Shown in pieces: positions 27,672-36,467 of a DNA stretch of 64,000 nt. Each line of letters starts with the position of its first letter. Within the stretch, counting starts at the first letter, position 1. Below the pieces are notes generated by a model, which was not told where the DNA came from, did no database searches, and worked only from the letters and a program-made list of their open reading frames with translations. The stretch is from Bacillota bacterium. GTDB taxonomy: Bacteria > Bacillota > Negativicutes > Sporomusales > CTSoil-080. The stretch is taken from assembly GCA_017889635.1 (NCBI GenBank), contig JAGGAC010000002.1, positions 84,744 through 148,743 on the forward strand. Direction: 5' to 3'. The translations under genes were made by a program, and so were the position numbers.

Positions 27672-28445
27672 TTAGCCTACTGCAGTAAGTCCGCCATCAG
27701 GATAAATAATTTGGCCGGTAACATAGTTAGATGCCTGAGACGCCAGGAATACCGCAGCACCAATACAATCTTCGACTACAGCCATGCGGTGGATTGGATG
27801 GGATGCAGCAATTCTTTCCTTCGCGCCAGGATCTTTCGACAGGAACTGAACCATCATCGGAGTTTCGGTAACCGTAGGTCCGATAGCATTTACAGTAATA
27901 TTATGAGGAGCCAATTCAACAGCCAGCGTCCGGGTCATCATATCCACTGCACCTTTGCTGGAACAGTATGCTGAATTGCCGCCGCCACATGCCCGCGCAC
28001 CGCGAACCGACGAAACATTAATAATTTTGCCATAGTTTTGTTTAACCATTACTTTGGCAAACTCTGTACAGCACATCATCAGACCCTTAACATTAACGCT
28101 GAATACAGCATCCCAATTATTCATATCAAATTCAAGAGCTGGCGCCTTAATGTTAAGACCTTGGGAATTCACCAAAATATCTACTCGACCCATATCCTTA
28201 ACAACAGTACTAACCAGATTCTTTATGCTAGCTTCATCAGATGAATCAACCTGAAATACTTTTATTTCCTTGCCAACTTCATTACCAATCTCTTTAGCTG
28301 CTTTAGTAAGCCCTTCCATTTTTCTGCTGGCAATAGCAACATTTGCACCGTAAAAAGCCAATCCTTTAGCAATAGCCTGGCCTATTCCGCCAGCCCCACC
28401 GATAACAACAGCATTTTTGCCTTTCAATGAAAAAATATCTTCCAT
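27672..28445 (-). CDS. SDR-family oxidoreductase
   Basis: 257 residues from the ATG at 28445 (AAGGATG upstream; a longer reading has no site). Classical short-chain dehydrogenase: cofactor motif GGAGGIGQ, NSQG where NNAG is usual, catalytic Ser in NVSSVRGA and Tyr/Lys in YCSSK, C-terminal GQIIYPDGG. The family is FabG/gluconate-5-dehydrogenase-like; substrate unknown. It is the first minus-strand gene next to a divergent LysR gene, hence possibly regulated by it. Confidence 0.88.
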   Translation of the reverse strand: MEDIFSLKGKNAVVIGGAGGIGQAIAKGLAFYGANVAIASRKMEGLTKAAKEIGNEVGKEIKVFQVDSSDEASIKNLVSTVVKDMGRVDILVNSQGLNIKAPALEFDMNNWDAVFSVNVKGLMMCCTEFAKVMVKQNYGKIINVSSVRGARACGGGNSAYCSSKGAVDMMTRTLAVELAPHNITVNAIGPTVTETPMMVQFLSKDPGAKERIAASHPIHRMAVVEDCIGAAVFLASQASNYVTGQIIYPDGGLTAVG

Positions 28446-29090
28446 TTTTTTCACATCCTTATGTAATTTCGTTTCCAAACTTATTAAAATCCGCTTAGTG
28501 AAGTATCAGGCAAATTAACAAATCCAACATACTGGCAGATATATCGGTTTTGTCATTAATGCTCGTTCGCCAGCACTGATACAAATTGAATCCATGCAGG
28601 CTCATCGCAATCTTGTTGAAGTGTCCATACGTTTAGTAAGACATAACGTTTTTCACTTCAACTTTTTCACCACGATCTCTCCTCTCTATAGCACTCTTAG
28701 CCTTATACTTACTTGCGGCACTTACCGTATTCTTACCACACTCTTACCATATATAATTCCCGGCGTAGGGCATTTTTAAATCACCGCACCGCAAATTACT
28801 GTTTTGACAATACGAACTCAGTTAACTCGCATTAACCGGTTGATTAATATCAATATTTTCTATTTATCAAAATCTTTTAATTATATAGTATTATATCTAT
28901 ATTCAAAAATCAAATACCATGTTTAGAACCCTCTTATATTAAACAAGTATCACCAGAATATTAAAGTAGCCGTGAAAAACCCTTGTTTATGCTTGCTTGT
29001 TTTCAAACAACCAGAATCATAGTATAATATATGTACATATTAAGGTGAAAAATCAGACTTATTTCACCCATAAATATTGGGAGGAATATT
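28446..29090. promoter_or_regulatory. Long divergent control region (SDR/LysR)
   Basis: 645 bp without a gene. It contains the interrupted palindrome ATTAACCGGTTGATTAAT (28831-28848; LysR-type T-N11-A), a lone TTGACA (28804-28809), and the LysR gene's -10 TATAAT at 29023-29028 with a weak -35 (TTTTCA, 29000-29005). Confidence 0.45.
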
Positions 29091-30062
29091 ATGGAGCTTT
29101 GGCAATTGCGTGAATTCATTACTCTTGCTGAACGTTTAAATTTTAGTGAAGCAGCTAGACATTTATATATTGCCCAGCCAGTGCTGAGCCGACATATAGC
29201 TGAATTAGAACAAGAACTAGGTGTACAACTTTTTATCCGGAACAGACATTCAGTTCAGCTGACCACAATTGGCGAACTGTTGCTCGAAGAGTCTTATGCT
29301 CTACTTGCCCACTATGACGAAACGCTCCAGAAACTTCATATGGCTGCTTCAGGATTGGAAGGCTGTGTAAAGATTGGCTTTTTAGACGCGGCTGTTAAAG
29401 CATTTTTGGCTCCTTTTGCTGTACAATTTACCAAAACCAACCCGAAGATCCAACTACAGCTGTTTTCGTTCGAATTCGTATCAACGCTTACTGATGCGTT
29501 GCGGCGAAATGAAATAGACGTTGGCTTCACTATCACCCTTGGCCTACCATATACTACCGAATTAAGTTATAAAACAATCTACAGCGATGTTTTCTCTGTA
29601 GTAATGCATCATGACCATCCATTAGCCGGTCAAAGTGTTATTGATGCCGCTGACCTTGCCAAAGAATCCTTTATTCAGATTTCCCGCGACCAAAATCCTG
29701 AGGGCTATCACCGAGCATTGGCGATATGTAAAGCCCGAGGTTTTACTCCCAACATTGTTCGTGAAACGCCGCGTATGGACGCTGTACTCTTGATGGTCGA
29801 AATGGGTCTGGGCATTTCCATTATGCCCAGGCATTTCAAAGTCTACGCTAGCCCTTCGGTTCGATTTGTTGATCTTAAAGGTGAAGACTGCAACTTTGAT
29901 GTCGTCCTTGCCTGGAAAGCCAACAATTCCAACCCGGCAATTATGCCTTTATTAAAAGAATATGAGGCTGTCAGTAAGACCTTATTCGAAAACTTGGTTT
30001 CCGCCAACAAAGATACTAGCAATCGTTTTATCAGTGATGTAACTGATATTCACTCAATTTAA
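29091..30062 (+). CDS. LysR-family transcriptional regulator
   Basis: 323 residues. N-terminal LysR HTH (MELWQLREFITLAERLNFSEAARHLYIAQPVLSRHIAELEQ), then effector lobes (GCVKIGFLDAAVKAFLAPF; MVEMGLGISIMPRH). GGGAGGAAT precedes the ATG. Divergent from the SDR-HAD-BKACE-thiolase group, which is its likely target; the ligand could be the hydroxy or keto acid of that pathway (inference). Confidence 0.9.
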   Translation: MELWQLREFITLAERLNFSEAARHLYIAQPVLSRHIAELEQELGVQLFIRNRHSVQLTTIGELLLEESYALLAHYDETLQKLHMAASGLEGCVKIGFLDAAVKAFLAPFAVQFTKTNPKIQLQLFSFEFVSTLTDALRRNEIDVGFTITLGLPYTTELSYKTIYSDVFSVVMHHDHPLAGQSVIDAADLAKESFIQISRDQNPEGYHRALAICKARGFTPNIVRETPRMDAVLLMVEMGLGISIMPRHFKVYASPSVRFVDLKGEDCNFDVVLAWKANNSNPAIMPLLKEYEAVSKTLFENLVSANKDTSNRFISDVTDIHSI

Positions 30063-30089
30063 CTCACTATGCGTAATATCTGCTACTTT

Positions 30090-30125
30090 GCCACAAGGCC
30101 CTTAGACGGCATTGTGGCTTTTTTT
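30090..30125 (+). terminator. Terminator after the second LysR gene
   Basis: GCCACAA/TTGTGGC stem (30090-30096 with 30112-30118) followed by seven T residues. Confidence 0.8.
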
Positions 30126-30186
30126 ATTGCAAAAAAACACACGAACAATTGCTCCTGTATTTTTTTGAAATCTGATTCTATGTAAA

Positions 30187-30654
30187 TTATTTTTCCTTAC
30201 TTTTATGGGCTAAATACCGTAAGCGACCTTCTTCGAAAGCCTTGCGTTCTTCCTCAGTGGTAATTTCTAAACTAGCCACCGGCTGCGGAGTACCGTTTTC
30301 ATCTAAAGATACCAAAGTAAAAAATGCGGTTAGTGCGGTTTTGGGACTTTCATCCTTTGATAAGTCTTCCACCGTAACAGTAATCAATATTTCCATTGAA
30401 GTTCTACCAACATAAGTCAGTTGCCCATAACAAGTTACTACGTCACCAATACGAATAGGAAGGATAAATTTTACTTCATCAATCCTAGCGGTAACGACAT
30501 TCGTCCGAGCATGCCGCTGTGCCACAGCCCCAGCCGCATTATCCATCATTTTTATTATTTCACCGCCGTGAACATTGCCTGCCGGATTAGCATGCTGCGG
30601 CAACATTACATTGGCCATAACTACCTTCGATTCACTGATCGTTTTAGTCTTCAT
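30187..30654 (-). CDS. Hotdog acyl-CoA thioesterase, copy 2
   Basis: 155 residues from the ATG at 30654 (AGGAGG upstream). YciA/BACH-type single hotdog domain with NPAGNVHGGEIIKMMDNAAGAVAQRHA, where the catalytic Asp sits in the central helix (MMDNAAG). Hydrolyses acyl-CoA in the cytoplasm; chain length unknown. About 85 percent identical by eye to the neighbouring 30821 gene, i.e. a recent tandem duplicate. Last gene of the butyrate operon region, but a terminator lies between the copies. Confidence 0.9.
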   Translation of the reverse strand: MKTKTISESKVVMANVMLPQHANPAGNVHGGEIIKMMDNAAGAVAQRHARTNVVTARIDEVKFILPIRIGDVVTCYGQLTYVGRTSMEILITVTVEDLSKDESPKTALTAFFTLVSLDENGTPQPVASLEITTEEERKAFEEGRLRYLAHKSKEK

Positions 30655-30755
30655 TAATAAAATACCTCCTGACAGCACTTTTCATACGTACCATACCTTG
30701 ATATTGTAATCTCTGAGCGCTATCATGTCAAAATGTATTCTTCCCTACGACATCT

Positions 30756-30797
30756 AAAAGGACTGCGCTGAATCTATAGCTTCAACACAGTCCTTTT
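30756..30797 (-). terminator. Terminator between the two thioesterase genes
   Basis: AAAAGGACTG/CAGTCCTTTT arms (30756-30765, 30788-30797) extended by partial inner pairing; T-run on the minus side. Confidence 0.7.
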
Positions 30798-30820
30798 CTA
30801 CTTGTCTGTACTACCCTAAT

Positions 30821-31288
30821 TTATCTTCTCTGGTTTTTATAGGCTAAATGCCTTTGCTGCCCTTCTTCAAAAGCCTGGCGTTCTTCCTCTGTTGTAATTT
30901 CTAAACAAGGTACCGGCTGAGGAATACCCTTCTCATCTAAAGACACTAAGGTAAAGAAAGCGGTCAGTGCTGTTCTGGGCCTTTCATCCTTTGATAGGTC
31001 TTCCACTGTAACAGTAACCAATATTTCCATAGATGTTTTGCCAACATAAGTCAATTGCCCATAACAAGTTACTACATCACCAATCCGAATAGGAAGAACA
31101 AACTTTAATTCGTCCACCCTAGCGGTAACAATATTCGTTCTGGCATGTTTTTTAGCTACCGCTCCGGCCGCAGTATCCATCATTTTTACAATTTCACCGC
31201 CATGAACGTTGCCTGCCGGATTAGCGTGTTGAGGCATCATTACGTTAGCCATAACTACCTTCGATTCACTGATCGTTTTGCATCTCAC
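30821..31288 (-). CDS. Hotdog acyl-CoA thioesterase, copy 1
   Basis: 155 residues with a GTG start at 31288, seven nt after AGGAGG. Same family and motifs as the 30187 gene (NPAGNVHGGEIVKMMDTAAGAVAKKHA). Lies 73 nt after the second butyrate kinase gene. With Ptb/Buk present, a thioesterase gives a second, ATP-free way to release the acid and recover CoA. Confidence 0.9.
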   Translation of the reverse strand: MRCKTISESKVVMANVMMPQHANPAGNVHGGEIVKMMDTAAGAVAKKHARTNIVTARVDELKFVLPIRIGDVVTCYGQLTYVGKTSMEILVTVTVEDLSKDERPRTALTAFFTLVSLDEKGIPQPVPCLEITTEEERQAFEEGQQRHLAYKNQRR

Positions 31289-31361
31289 TCGGAATACCTC
31301 CTGACAACATTTATTAAAAGTCGTACAGTTATTTATTTAAGCCTTACCCAAACTACTTTCT

Positions 31362-32438
31362 TTAGCCTAAATCGTATTCGTGAGCCTCTTCTTCACCCCG
31401 CAGTACCCTAAGACCGCCTAACGCCAATGATTCTAGCTCATTTTCCCCTGGATAGATCGTCACCGGTGCTATAAACTCCACATTTTTCTTAATCCAATTC
31501 GTAAGCAGCTCGGAATATGCAAGACCGCCTGTCAAAATAATCCCTTCTACCTTACCTTGTACTACTGTAGCTAATTCGCCGATTGATTTTGCAATCTGAT
31601 AAGCCATTGCCTGAAAAACTAACTCAGCTTCTTTATCACCGTTTTTAATTCTTTCCAAAACTTCAAGAGCACTATTTGTCCCAAGGTAGGCAACTAATCC
31701 ACCTTTGCCACGCAGCATTTTACTCATGGTTTGATAGTCATACTTACCTGAATAGCATTCGTCAATAAGTAACCGCCCATGCACCATTCCCGCTCTTTCT
31801 GGTGAAAAAGGGCCTTCATCATCAGAAACAATGTCAATCATTCTGCCTTGACTATGCAGACTAGAAGTAATACCGCCACCAAGATGGGTAACAATAAGAT
31901 TTAAATCATCATATTTCTTCTGGTGCTCAGCCGCATACCTTCGGGCCACCGCCCGCATGTTCAGGGTATGACAAATGCTAGCCCGCTTGATTATAGGCAT
32001 ACCTGTAATACGAGCAATATCATCAAGTTCATCAACAACGGTTGCATCGTAAATGTACGAAGGTATACCCACTGATGAAGCAATCTCAAATGCTATAAGC
32101 GATGCTACATTAGATGCGTGTTCTGATATCGGGCGATATTTTAATCTATCAACTAACTCCTCATTAATTCGGTAAGCTCCACCTTTTATTGGGGGCAGCG
32201 AGCCACCTCTGGCCACCACGGCAGACAAATCCTTGACACTTACATTGTTTGCAGCCAAAAAAGCCAAAACCGCGTCTTTACGGAAGTCGAACTGCTCAGC
32301 AATCGATTTATACTTTGCTAATTCCGCACTCGAATGTTCGATGTTCTGTCTGAATAGCTCTTTTTCGTTTTCAAATACGGCAATTTTAGTTGATGTCGAT
32401 CCTGGGTTGATGGCAAGAATTTTATAAGTAGATGACAT
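31362..32438 (-). CDS. buk: Butyrate kinase, copy 2
   Basis: 358 residues, acetate/butyrate kinase (ASKHA) family. N-terminal phosphate motif ILAINPGSTSTKIAVFE, VVARGG, HLGGGITSSLHSQGRMID, PFSPERAG and C-terminal GGLAYSELLT are those of butyrate kinase. Makes ATP and butyrate from butyryl phosphate. Close paralogue of the 32562 gene, arranged in tandem; substitutions are spread evenly, so both copies seem maintained. GGGGAGAGATA precedes the start. Confidence 0.92.
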   Translation of the reverse strand: MSSTYKILAINPGSTSTKIAVFENEKELFRQNIEHSSAELAKYKSIAEQFDFRKDAVLAFLAANNVSVKDLSAVVARGGSLPPIKGGAYRINEELVDRLKYRPISEHASNVASLIAFEIASSVGIPSYIYDATVVDELDDIARITGMPIIKRASICHTLNMRAVARRYAAEHQKKYDDLNLIVTHLGGGITSSLHSQGRMIDIVSDDEGPFSPERAGMVHGRLLIDECYSGKYDYQTMSKMLRGKGGLVAYLGTNSALEVLERIKNGDKEAELVFQAMAYQIAKSIGELATVVQGKVEGIILTGGLAYSELLTNWIKKNVEFIAPVTIYPGENELESLALGGLRVLRGEEEAHEYDLG

Positions 32439-32561
32439 TAAAATATCTCTCCCCGATATAAAGTTCGATCTTAGTAGCCGCGATCAATAATACTAATCGG
32501 CAAATAAACTAGCTTTTTTTCGGAGCAACGCTATCATACAGAAAATCAATACGCCACTTGC

Positions 32562-33635
32562 TTAACCTACATATTCGTGAGCTGTTTCTTCACCCCGAAG
32601 TACACGAAGCGTGCCCAGCGCTAATGATTCCAGCTCATTTTCACCAGGCAAAACATAAAAGGGCGCAATAAAGTCAACCCTTTCCTTAACCCAATCGGTA
32701 AGCATCTTGGAATGAGCAAGACCGCCAGTCAAGATAATTCCGTCAACTTTACCTTTCACAACCGTAGACAGATCACCAATAGCTTTTGCAATCTGATAAG
32801 CCAACGCATGGAAGACCAACTCAGCTTCCTTGTCGCCATTCTTAATTTTTTCTTGAACTTCAATAGCGTTATTTGTACCAAGGTAAGCGACCAAGCCGCC
32901 TTTGCCCCGAAGCATCTTGCGCATAGTCTCATGATCGTATTTACCGGAATAACACTCATCAATTAGCAAGCGGCAAGATACTCGCCCTGCTCTTTCCGGC
33001 GAAAAAGGCCCATCGTCATCAGGCATAACATCAATCATTCGTCCATTGTGATGCATGCTGACAGTAATACCGCCGCCAAGATGAGCGATAACTAGATTCA
33101 GTGACGCATAGTCCTTGCCTAACTGCGCTGCCAGTTTTCTGCCCGCCGCCCGCATATTCAAAGTATGAGCGTGACTGAAGCGTGGAATAGCAGGCATACC
33201 GGAAATCCGCGCAATATCTTCAAGCTCGTCTACACAAACGGCGTCATAAATATATGCTGGTATGGATACTGATTTCGCAATTTCATAAGCTATAATCGCT
33301 GCCACATTCGAAGCATGCTGAGATGACGGACGGTAGGTTAAATCGTCAACCATCGCTGCATTAACCCTATAGGCTCCGCCTTTCAAAGCCCCTAACGTCC
33401 CTCCTCTGGCCACAACAGCGGACAGATCCTTGGCGCTTAGATTATTATCTGCTAAAAAGGCCAGCACAGCTTTCTCACGAAAGTCGTATTGCTCCGCAAT
33501 TGTTTTATATTTAGCAATTTCAGTACTCGAATGCTCAATATTCTGGCGAAATAATTCTTTTTCATCTTCAAATACGGCAATTTTAGTTGATGTTGATCCT
33601 GGGTTGATGGCAAGAATTTTATATGGTGACGCCAT
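32562..33635 (-). CDS. buk: Butyrate kinase, copy 1
   Basis: 357 residues from the ATG at 33635, which has GGGGAGAGATATTGTA upstream and aligns with the paralogue; a long upstream extension in frame overlaps ptb and is spurious. Motifs as in copy 2 (ILAINPGSTSTKIAVFE; HLGGGITVSMHHNGRMID; GPFSPERAGRVS). Lies 49 nt after ptb. Substrate-level phosphorylation step of butyrate formation; branched acids are possible alternatives because Ptb/Buk pairs are often promiscuous. Confidence 0.93.
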   Translation of the reverse strand: MASPYKILAINPGSTSTKIAVFEDEKELFRQNIEHSSTEIAKYKTIAEQYDFREKAVLAFLADNNLSAKDLSAVVARGGTLGALKGGAYRVNAAMVDDLTYRPSSQHASNVAAIIAYEIAKSVSIPAYIYDAVCVDELEDIARISGMPAIPRFSHAHTLNMRAAGRKLAAQLGKDYASLNLVIAHLGGGITVSMHHNGRMIDVMPDDDGPFSPERAGRVSCRLLIDECYSGKYDHETMRKMLRGKGGLVAYLGTNNAIEVQEKIKNGDKEAELVFHALAYQIAKAIGDLSTVVKGKVDGIILTGGLAHSKMLTDWVKERVDFIAPFYVLPGENELESLALGTLRVLRGEETAHEYVG

Positions 33636-33684
33636 TACAATATCTCTCCCCTGATAATAGTTTAGTTTGCTGCCATAACTAGTA

Positions 33685-34584
33685 CTAACAAGCTGAAGCA
33701 GCCAATACAATTCCCATATATTTATCGTCAGTCGAGGCCGACCGGGATAAAAGGAGAATAGGAACCTTCGCGCCGACAACAAACCCAGCTGTCCTAGCAC
33801 CGCCGGAATAAACCAGGCCCTTAGCCAAAAGGTTTCCTGCAGTAATATTAGGTACAACCATAAGATCAACGTCACCAGCTACCGGACTTAGGTACCCCTT
33901 AAGATCGGCGGCTTCTTTACTGATCGCCAAATCATAAGAAATTGGTCCTTCAACTATACAGTCCTTAATGATTCCAGAGAGCTGCATCTTTTTAAGTTCA
34001 TCAGCATCCACGCTTTCCGGAACCTTGGGGTTAACTTCTTCTGCCGATGACATTACAGCAATCTTCGGCTGAGTAATACCCATTTTATTTAAAGTAATGA
34101 CCGCATTTTCAATCATTTGCCTTTTTTGATCCAAATTAGGATAAGGATTAAGCGCAACATCGGTAATAGCAAATACTTTATGATAAGTCGGCACATCCAT
34201 AAAAGCTAGATGAGACATGATCCGCTCGGTACGCAAGTTGTTTTCTTTTTGCAGAATCCCCCTCATCAAACTGGATGTTTCAATCTTCCCTTTCATGATG
34301 AAGTCTGCTTCGCCTGCATTAATCAGTTTCGCAGCATACTTAATAGATTCGTCCAATTCAGGCGAATCGACAATAGTTGCGTCTGCAGACGAATAGCCTA
34401 ATTCATTAAGATATGAAACAACAACAGTCTTTTTACCCACTAAAACAGCCTGAGCAAGATTGTCCTTTTGGGCCAGCATCACCGCTTCCAGCGAGTGACT
34501 ATCCTCTGCGCCGACAAGTACAACTCGTTTTTTTGTTCCGGTCTTAAGTTTTTCTTTTAGAACGTCAAAGTCTTTGATGCTCAT
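33685..34584 (-). CDS. ptb: Phosphate butyryltransferase
   Basis: 299 residues from the ATG at 34584 (AAGAGGTG upstream). Phosphotransacetylase/Ptb family: VVLVGAEDSHSLEAV, DFIMKGKIETSSLMRGIL, FAITDVALNPYPNLDQKRQMIENA, PVAGDVDLMVVPNITAGNLLAKG. Converts butyryl-CoA plus phosphate to butyryl phosphate, feeding the two kinases just downstream. Same operon as hbd, crt and the acyl-CoA dehydrogenase. Confidence 0.93.
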   Translation of the reverse strand: MSIKDFDVLKEKLKTGTKKRVVLVGAEDSHSLEAVMLAQKDNLAQAVLVGKKTVVVSYLNELGYSSADATIVDSPELDESIKYAAKLINAGEADFIMKGKIETSSLMRGILQKENNLRTERIMSHLAFMDVPTYHKVFAITDVALNPYPNLDQKRQMIENAVITLNKMGITQPKIAVMSSAEEVNPKVPESVDADELKKMQLSGIIKDCIVEGPISYDLAISKEAADLKGYLSPVAGDVDLMVVPNITAGNLLAKGLVYSGGARTAGFVVGAKVPILLLSRSASTDDKYMGIVLAASAC

Positions 34585-34624
34585 TAGGCACCTCTTTTCT
34601 AGCAAAATTATTACTTATAATTTT

Positions 34625-34651
34625 CTTGCGGCCCTGTTCATGGGCCGCAAG
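34625..34651 (-). other. Intercistronic hairpin hbd-ptb
   Basis: Perfect 10-bp GC-rich stem (CTTGCGGCCC/GGGCCGCAAG, 34625-34634 with 34642-34651). No T-run in the direction of transcription, so more likely an mRNA stability or processing element than a terminator. Confidence 0.5.
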
Positions 34652-34664
34652 AGCAATTCAGGTA

Positions 34665-35522
34665 CTATTTTTTATATTTGTAAAAGCCTTCGCCGGTTTT
34701 ACGGCCAATCAGTCCGGCCCGCAACCGTTGCTTAAGAATCTGTGGCGGAGCATAATTGGAGTTATTAAATTCCTTAGCGAAATACTCCATGATAGCAGTC
34801 GCTAAATCTATACCACCCATGTCAAACGATTCGAACGGTCCCATCGGGTAATTAAGGCCAAGTTTAATCGCAGTATCAATATCCTCAACACTAGCGACGC
34901 CTTCTTCCAAAATACGGGCTGCTTCAACCATGTAAGGGAAAGTAAGACGATTGACAATAAATCCCGGAGAATCCTTTTTAACTTCTACAGTTGTTTTACC
35001 GAAAGAACGAGCTAACTCTATTGTTGCAGCGATAGTCTCATCCGAGCTCTGTATGGCGTGAATAACCTCGACCAGTTTCATTAACTGAGCAGGATTAAAG
35101 AAGTGCATTCCGCAGACTTTTTCCGGGCGACCTGAGGCGGCAGCGATTTCGGTTACCGACATTGACGAAGTATTTGTAGCAAAGATAGTATCCGGACCGC
35201 ACACCTTATGCAGCGTCTGAAATACTTCTTTCTTCAGTTCTATCTTTTCCAATACAGCCTCGATAATAAAATCGGCGGATGCCATATCCTCAAGCGTTGT
35301 CGTCTTAGTAATTCTGGTAATAGTCTCCTTAGCGGCTTCTTCTGTCATCTTGCCTTTCTCTATCGAACGAGCCATGAACTTTTCCATTCTGGCAATAGCG
35401 TTATCAACAAACTTCATATCAATATCCCGCAAAATTACATTATAACCAGCCATTGCGGCAACCTGTGCAATACCGCCACCCATAGCTCCTGCACCAACAA
35501 CACCAATTGTTTTAATAGTCAT
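34665..35522 (-). CDS. hbd: 3-hydroxybutyryl-CoA dehydrogenase
   Basis: 285 residues, usual length for Hbd. Rossmann motif GVVGAGAMGGGIAQVAA, then FATNTSSMSVTEIAAASGRPEKVCGMHFFNPAQLMKLVEVI with the catalytic His-Glu pair, and the C-terminal dimer domain ending GRKTGEGFYKYKK. Interconverts acetoacetyl-CoA and 3-hydroxybutyryl-CoA with NAD(P)H. Placed between crt and ptb. No acetoacetyl-CoA thiolase is in this operon; the one at 24347 is off-type. Confidence 0.95.
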   Translation of the reverse strand: MTIKTIGVVGAGAMGGGIAQVAAMAGYNVILRDIDMKFVDNAIARMEKFMARSIEKGKMTEEAAKETITRITKTTTLEDMASADFIIEAVLEKIELKKEVFQTLHKVCGPDTIFATNTSSMSVTEIAAASGRPEKVCGMHFFNPAQLMKLVEVIHAIQSSDETIAATIELARSFGKTTVEVKKDSPGFIVNRLTFPYMVEAARILEEGVASVEDIDTAIKLGLNYPMGPFESFDMGGIDLATAIMEYFAKEFNNSNYAPPQILKQRLRAGLIGRKTGEGFYKYKK

Positions 35523-35579
35523 TACAAATTCCTCCTTAATGTCCCCTCATGCCTAATAAGCATGGGCAAAAAATTATTC

Positions 35580-36359
35580 CTATTCGTGAGTAAATACTGG
35601 TTTACGTTTTTCCGTAAATGCTTTCATGCCCTCTTTTTGGTCGGCACTGGAAAATACCATAGCAAATCTAGCCCGTTCATAACTCTTACCGGTATTTACA
35701 TCAACATTAACTGCATAGTTAATAGTTTCCTTTGCCAGCGCTAACGCTACCCGTGGTCTTTCCATCAACTTAGCGGCCATCTTTCGCGCTTCATCCATAA
35801 CAACGTCATCAGCAACGACTTTATTTGCAAACCCGCATTCCGCAGCCTGCGGCCCCTTTACAGGAACGCCGAGTAAAACCATTTCTTTTGCCTTGGCAGG
35901 ACCGACCAACTTCGTCAAACGCTGGGTACCACCTGCTCCTGGAATAACTCCTAGGGTTATCTCCGGCAATCCGATTAAACTGTTTTCACCAACTATCCTA
36001 AAATCACAGCACATAGAAAGCTCGCACCCGCCACCAAGCGCTGCTCCATTAATAGCAGCAATTGTTGGAAATGGCAGTGCTTCCAGACGGTCATAAACCC
36101 TGTGAGCATTGCTGCAATTACTATACGCTTCAAGAGTATCAGCGTTCATTAGCTCGGTAATATCAGCGCCGGCAGCAAAAACCTTGCTACCGCCAGTGAT
36201 AATAACTACCCGTGCCTCACGGCTCTTTTCTAAGCTAGACATTACGTGGTCAAGTTCGCTTAACAGTTCAACACACAGAGCATTGTAAGCCTTAGGTCGG
36301 TTAAGGGTAATAATCGCCAAACCGCCTTCTTGAACATAGGTTAGATTCTTATATTCCAT
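35580..36359 (-). CDS. crt: Enoyl-CoA hydratase (crotonase)
   Basis: 259 residues. Crotonase fold with oxyanion-hole regions KVFAAGADITEL and GAALGGGCELSMCCDFRI, and the two catalytic Glu regions (GGGCELSM; GLPEITLGVIPGAGGTQRL). Hydrates crotonyl-CoA to 3-hydroxybutyryl-CoA or the reverse. It links the dehydratase product crotonyl-CoA to Hbd. Between the acyl-CoA dehydrogenase and hbd genes. Confidence 0.94.
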   Translation of the reverse strand: MEYKNLTYVQEGGLAIITLNRPKAYNALCVELLSELDHVMSSLEKSREARVVIITGGSKVFAAGADITELMNADTLEAYSNCSNAHRVYDRLEALPFPTIAAINGAALGGGCELSMCCDFRIVGENSLIGLPEITLGVIPGAGGTQRLTKLVGPAKAKEMVLLGVPVKGPQAAECGFANKVVADDVVMDEARKMAAKLMERPRVALALAKETINYAVNVDVNTGKSYERARFAMVFSSADQKEGMKAFTEKRKPVFTHE

Positions 36360-36467
36360 TACTCCGCCTCCAATTTCGCTTCAATATCATACTTATTCAA
36401 ACAAGTATTAATATTCTCAATTGTCTTATGTAAATTAACCCCATTACTAACTAACTAAATTTATACG

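Noticed and set aside
28594..28779. 61-residue plus-strand frame in the SDR/LysR gap
   Set aside because: No ribosome site and low-complexity hydrophobic content; more likely part of the control region.
33636..33875. N-terminal extension of butyrate kinase copy 1
   Set aside because: It overlaps ptb antisense-free but out of frame, is hydrophobic nonsense, and the ATG at 33635 has a proper ribosome site and aligns with the paralogue.
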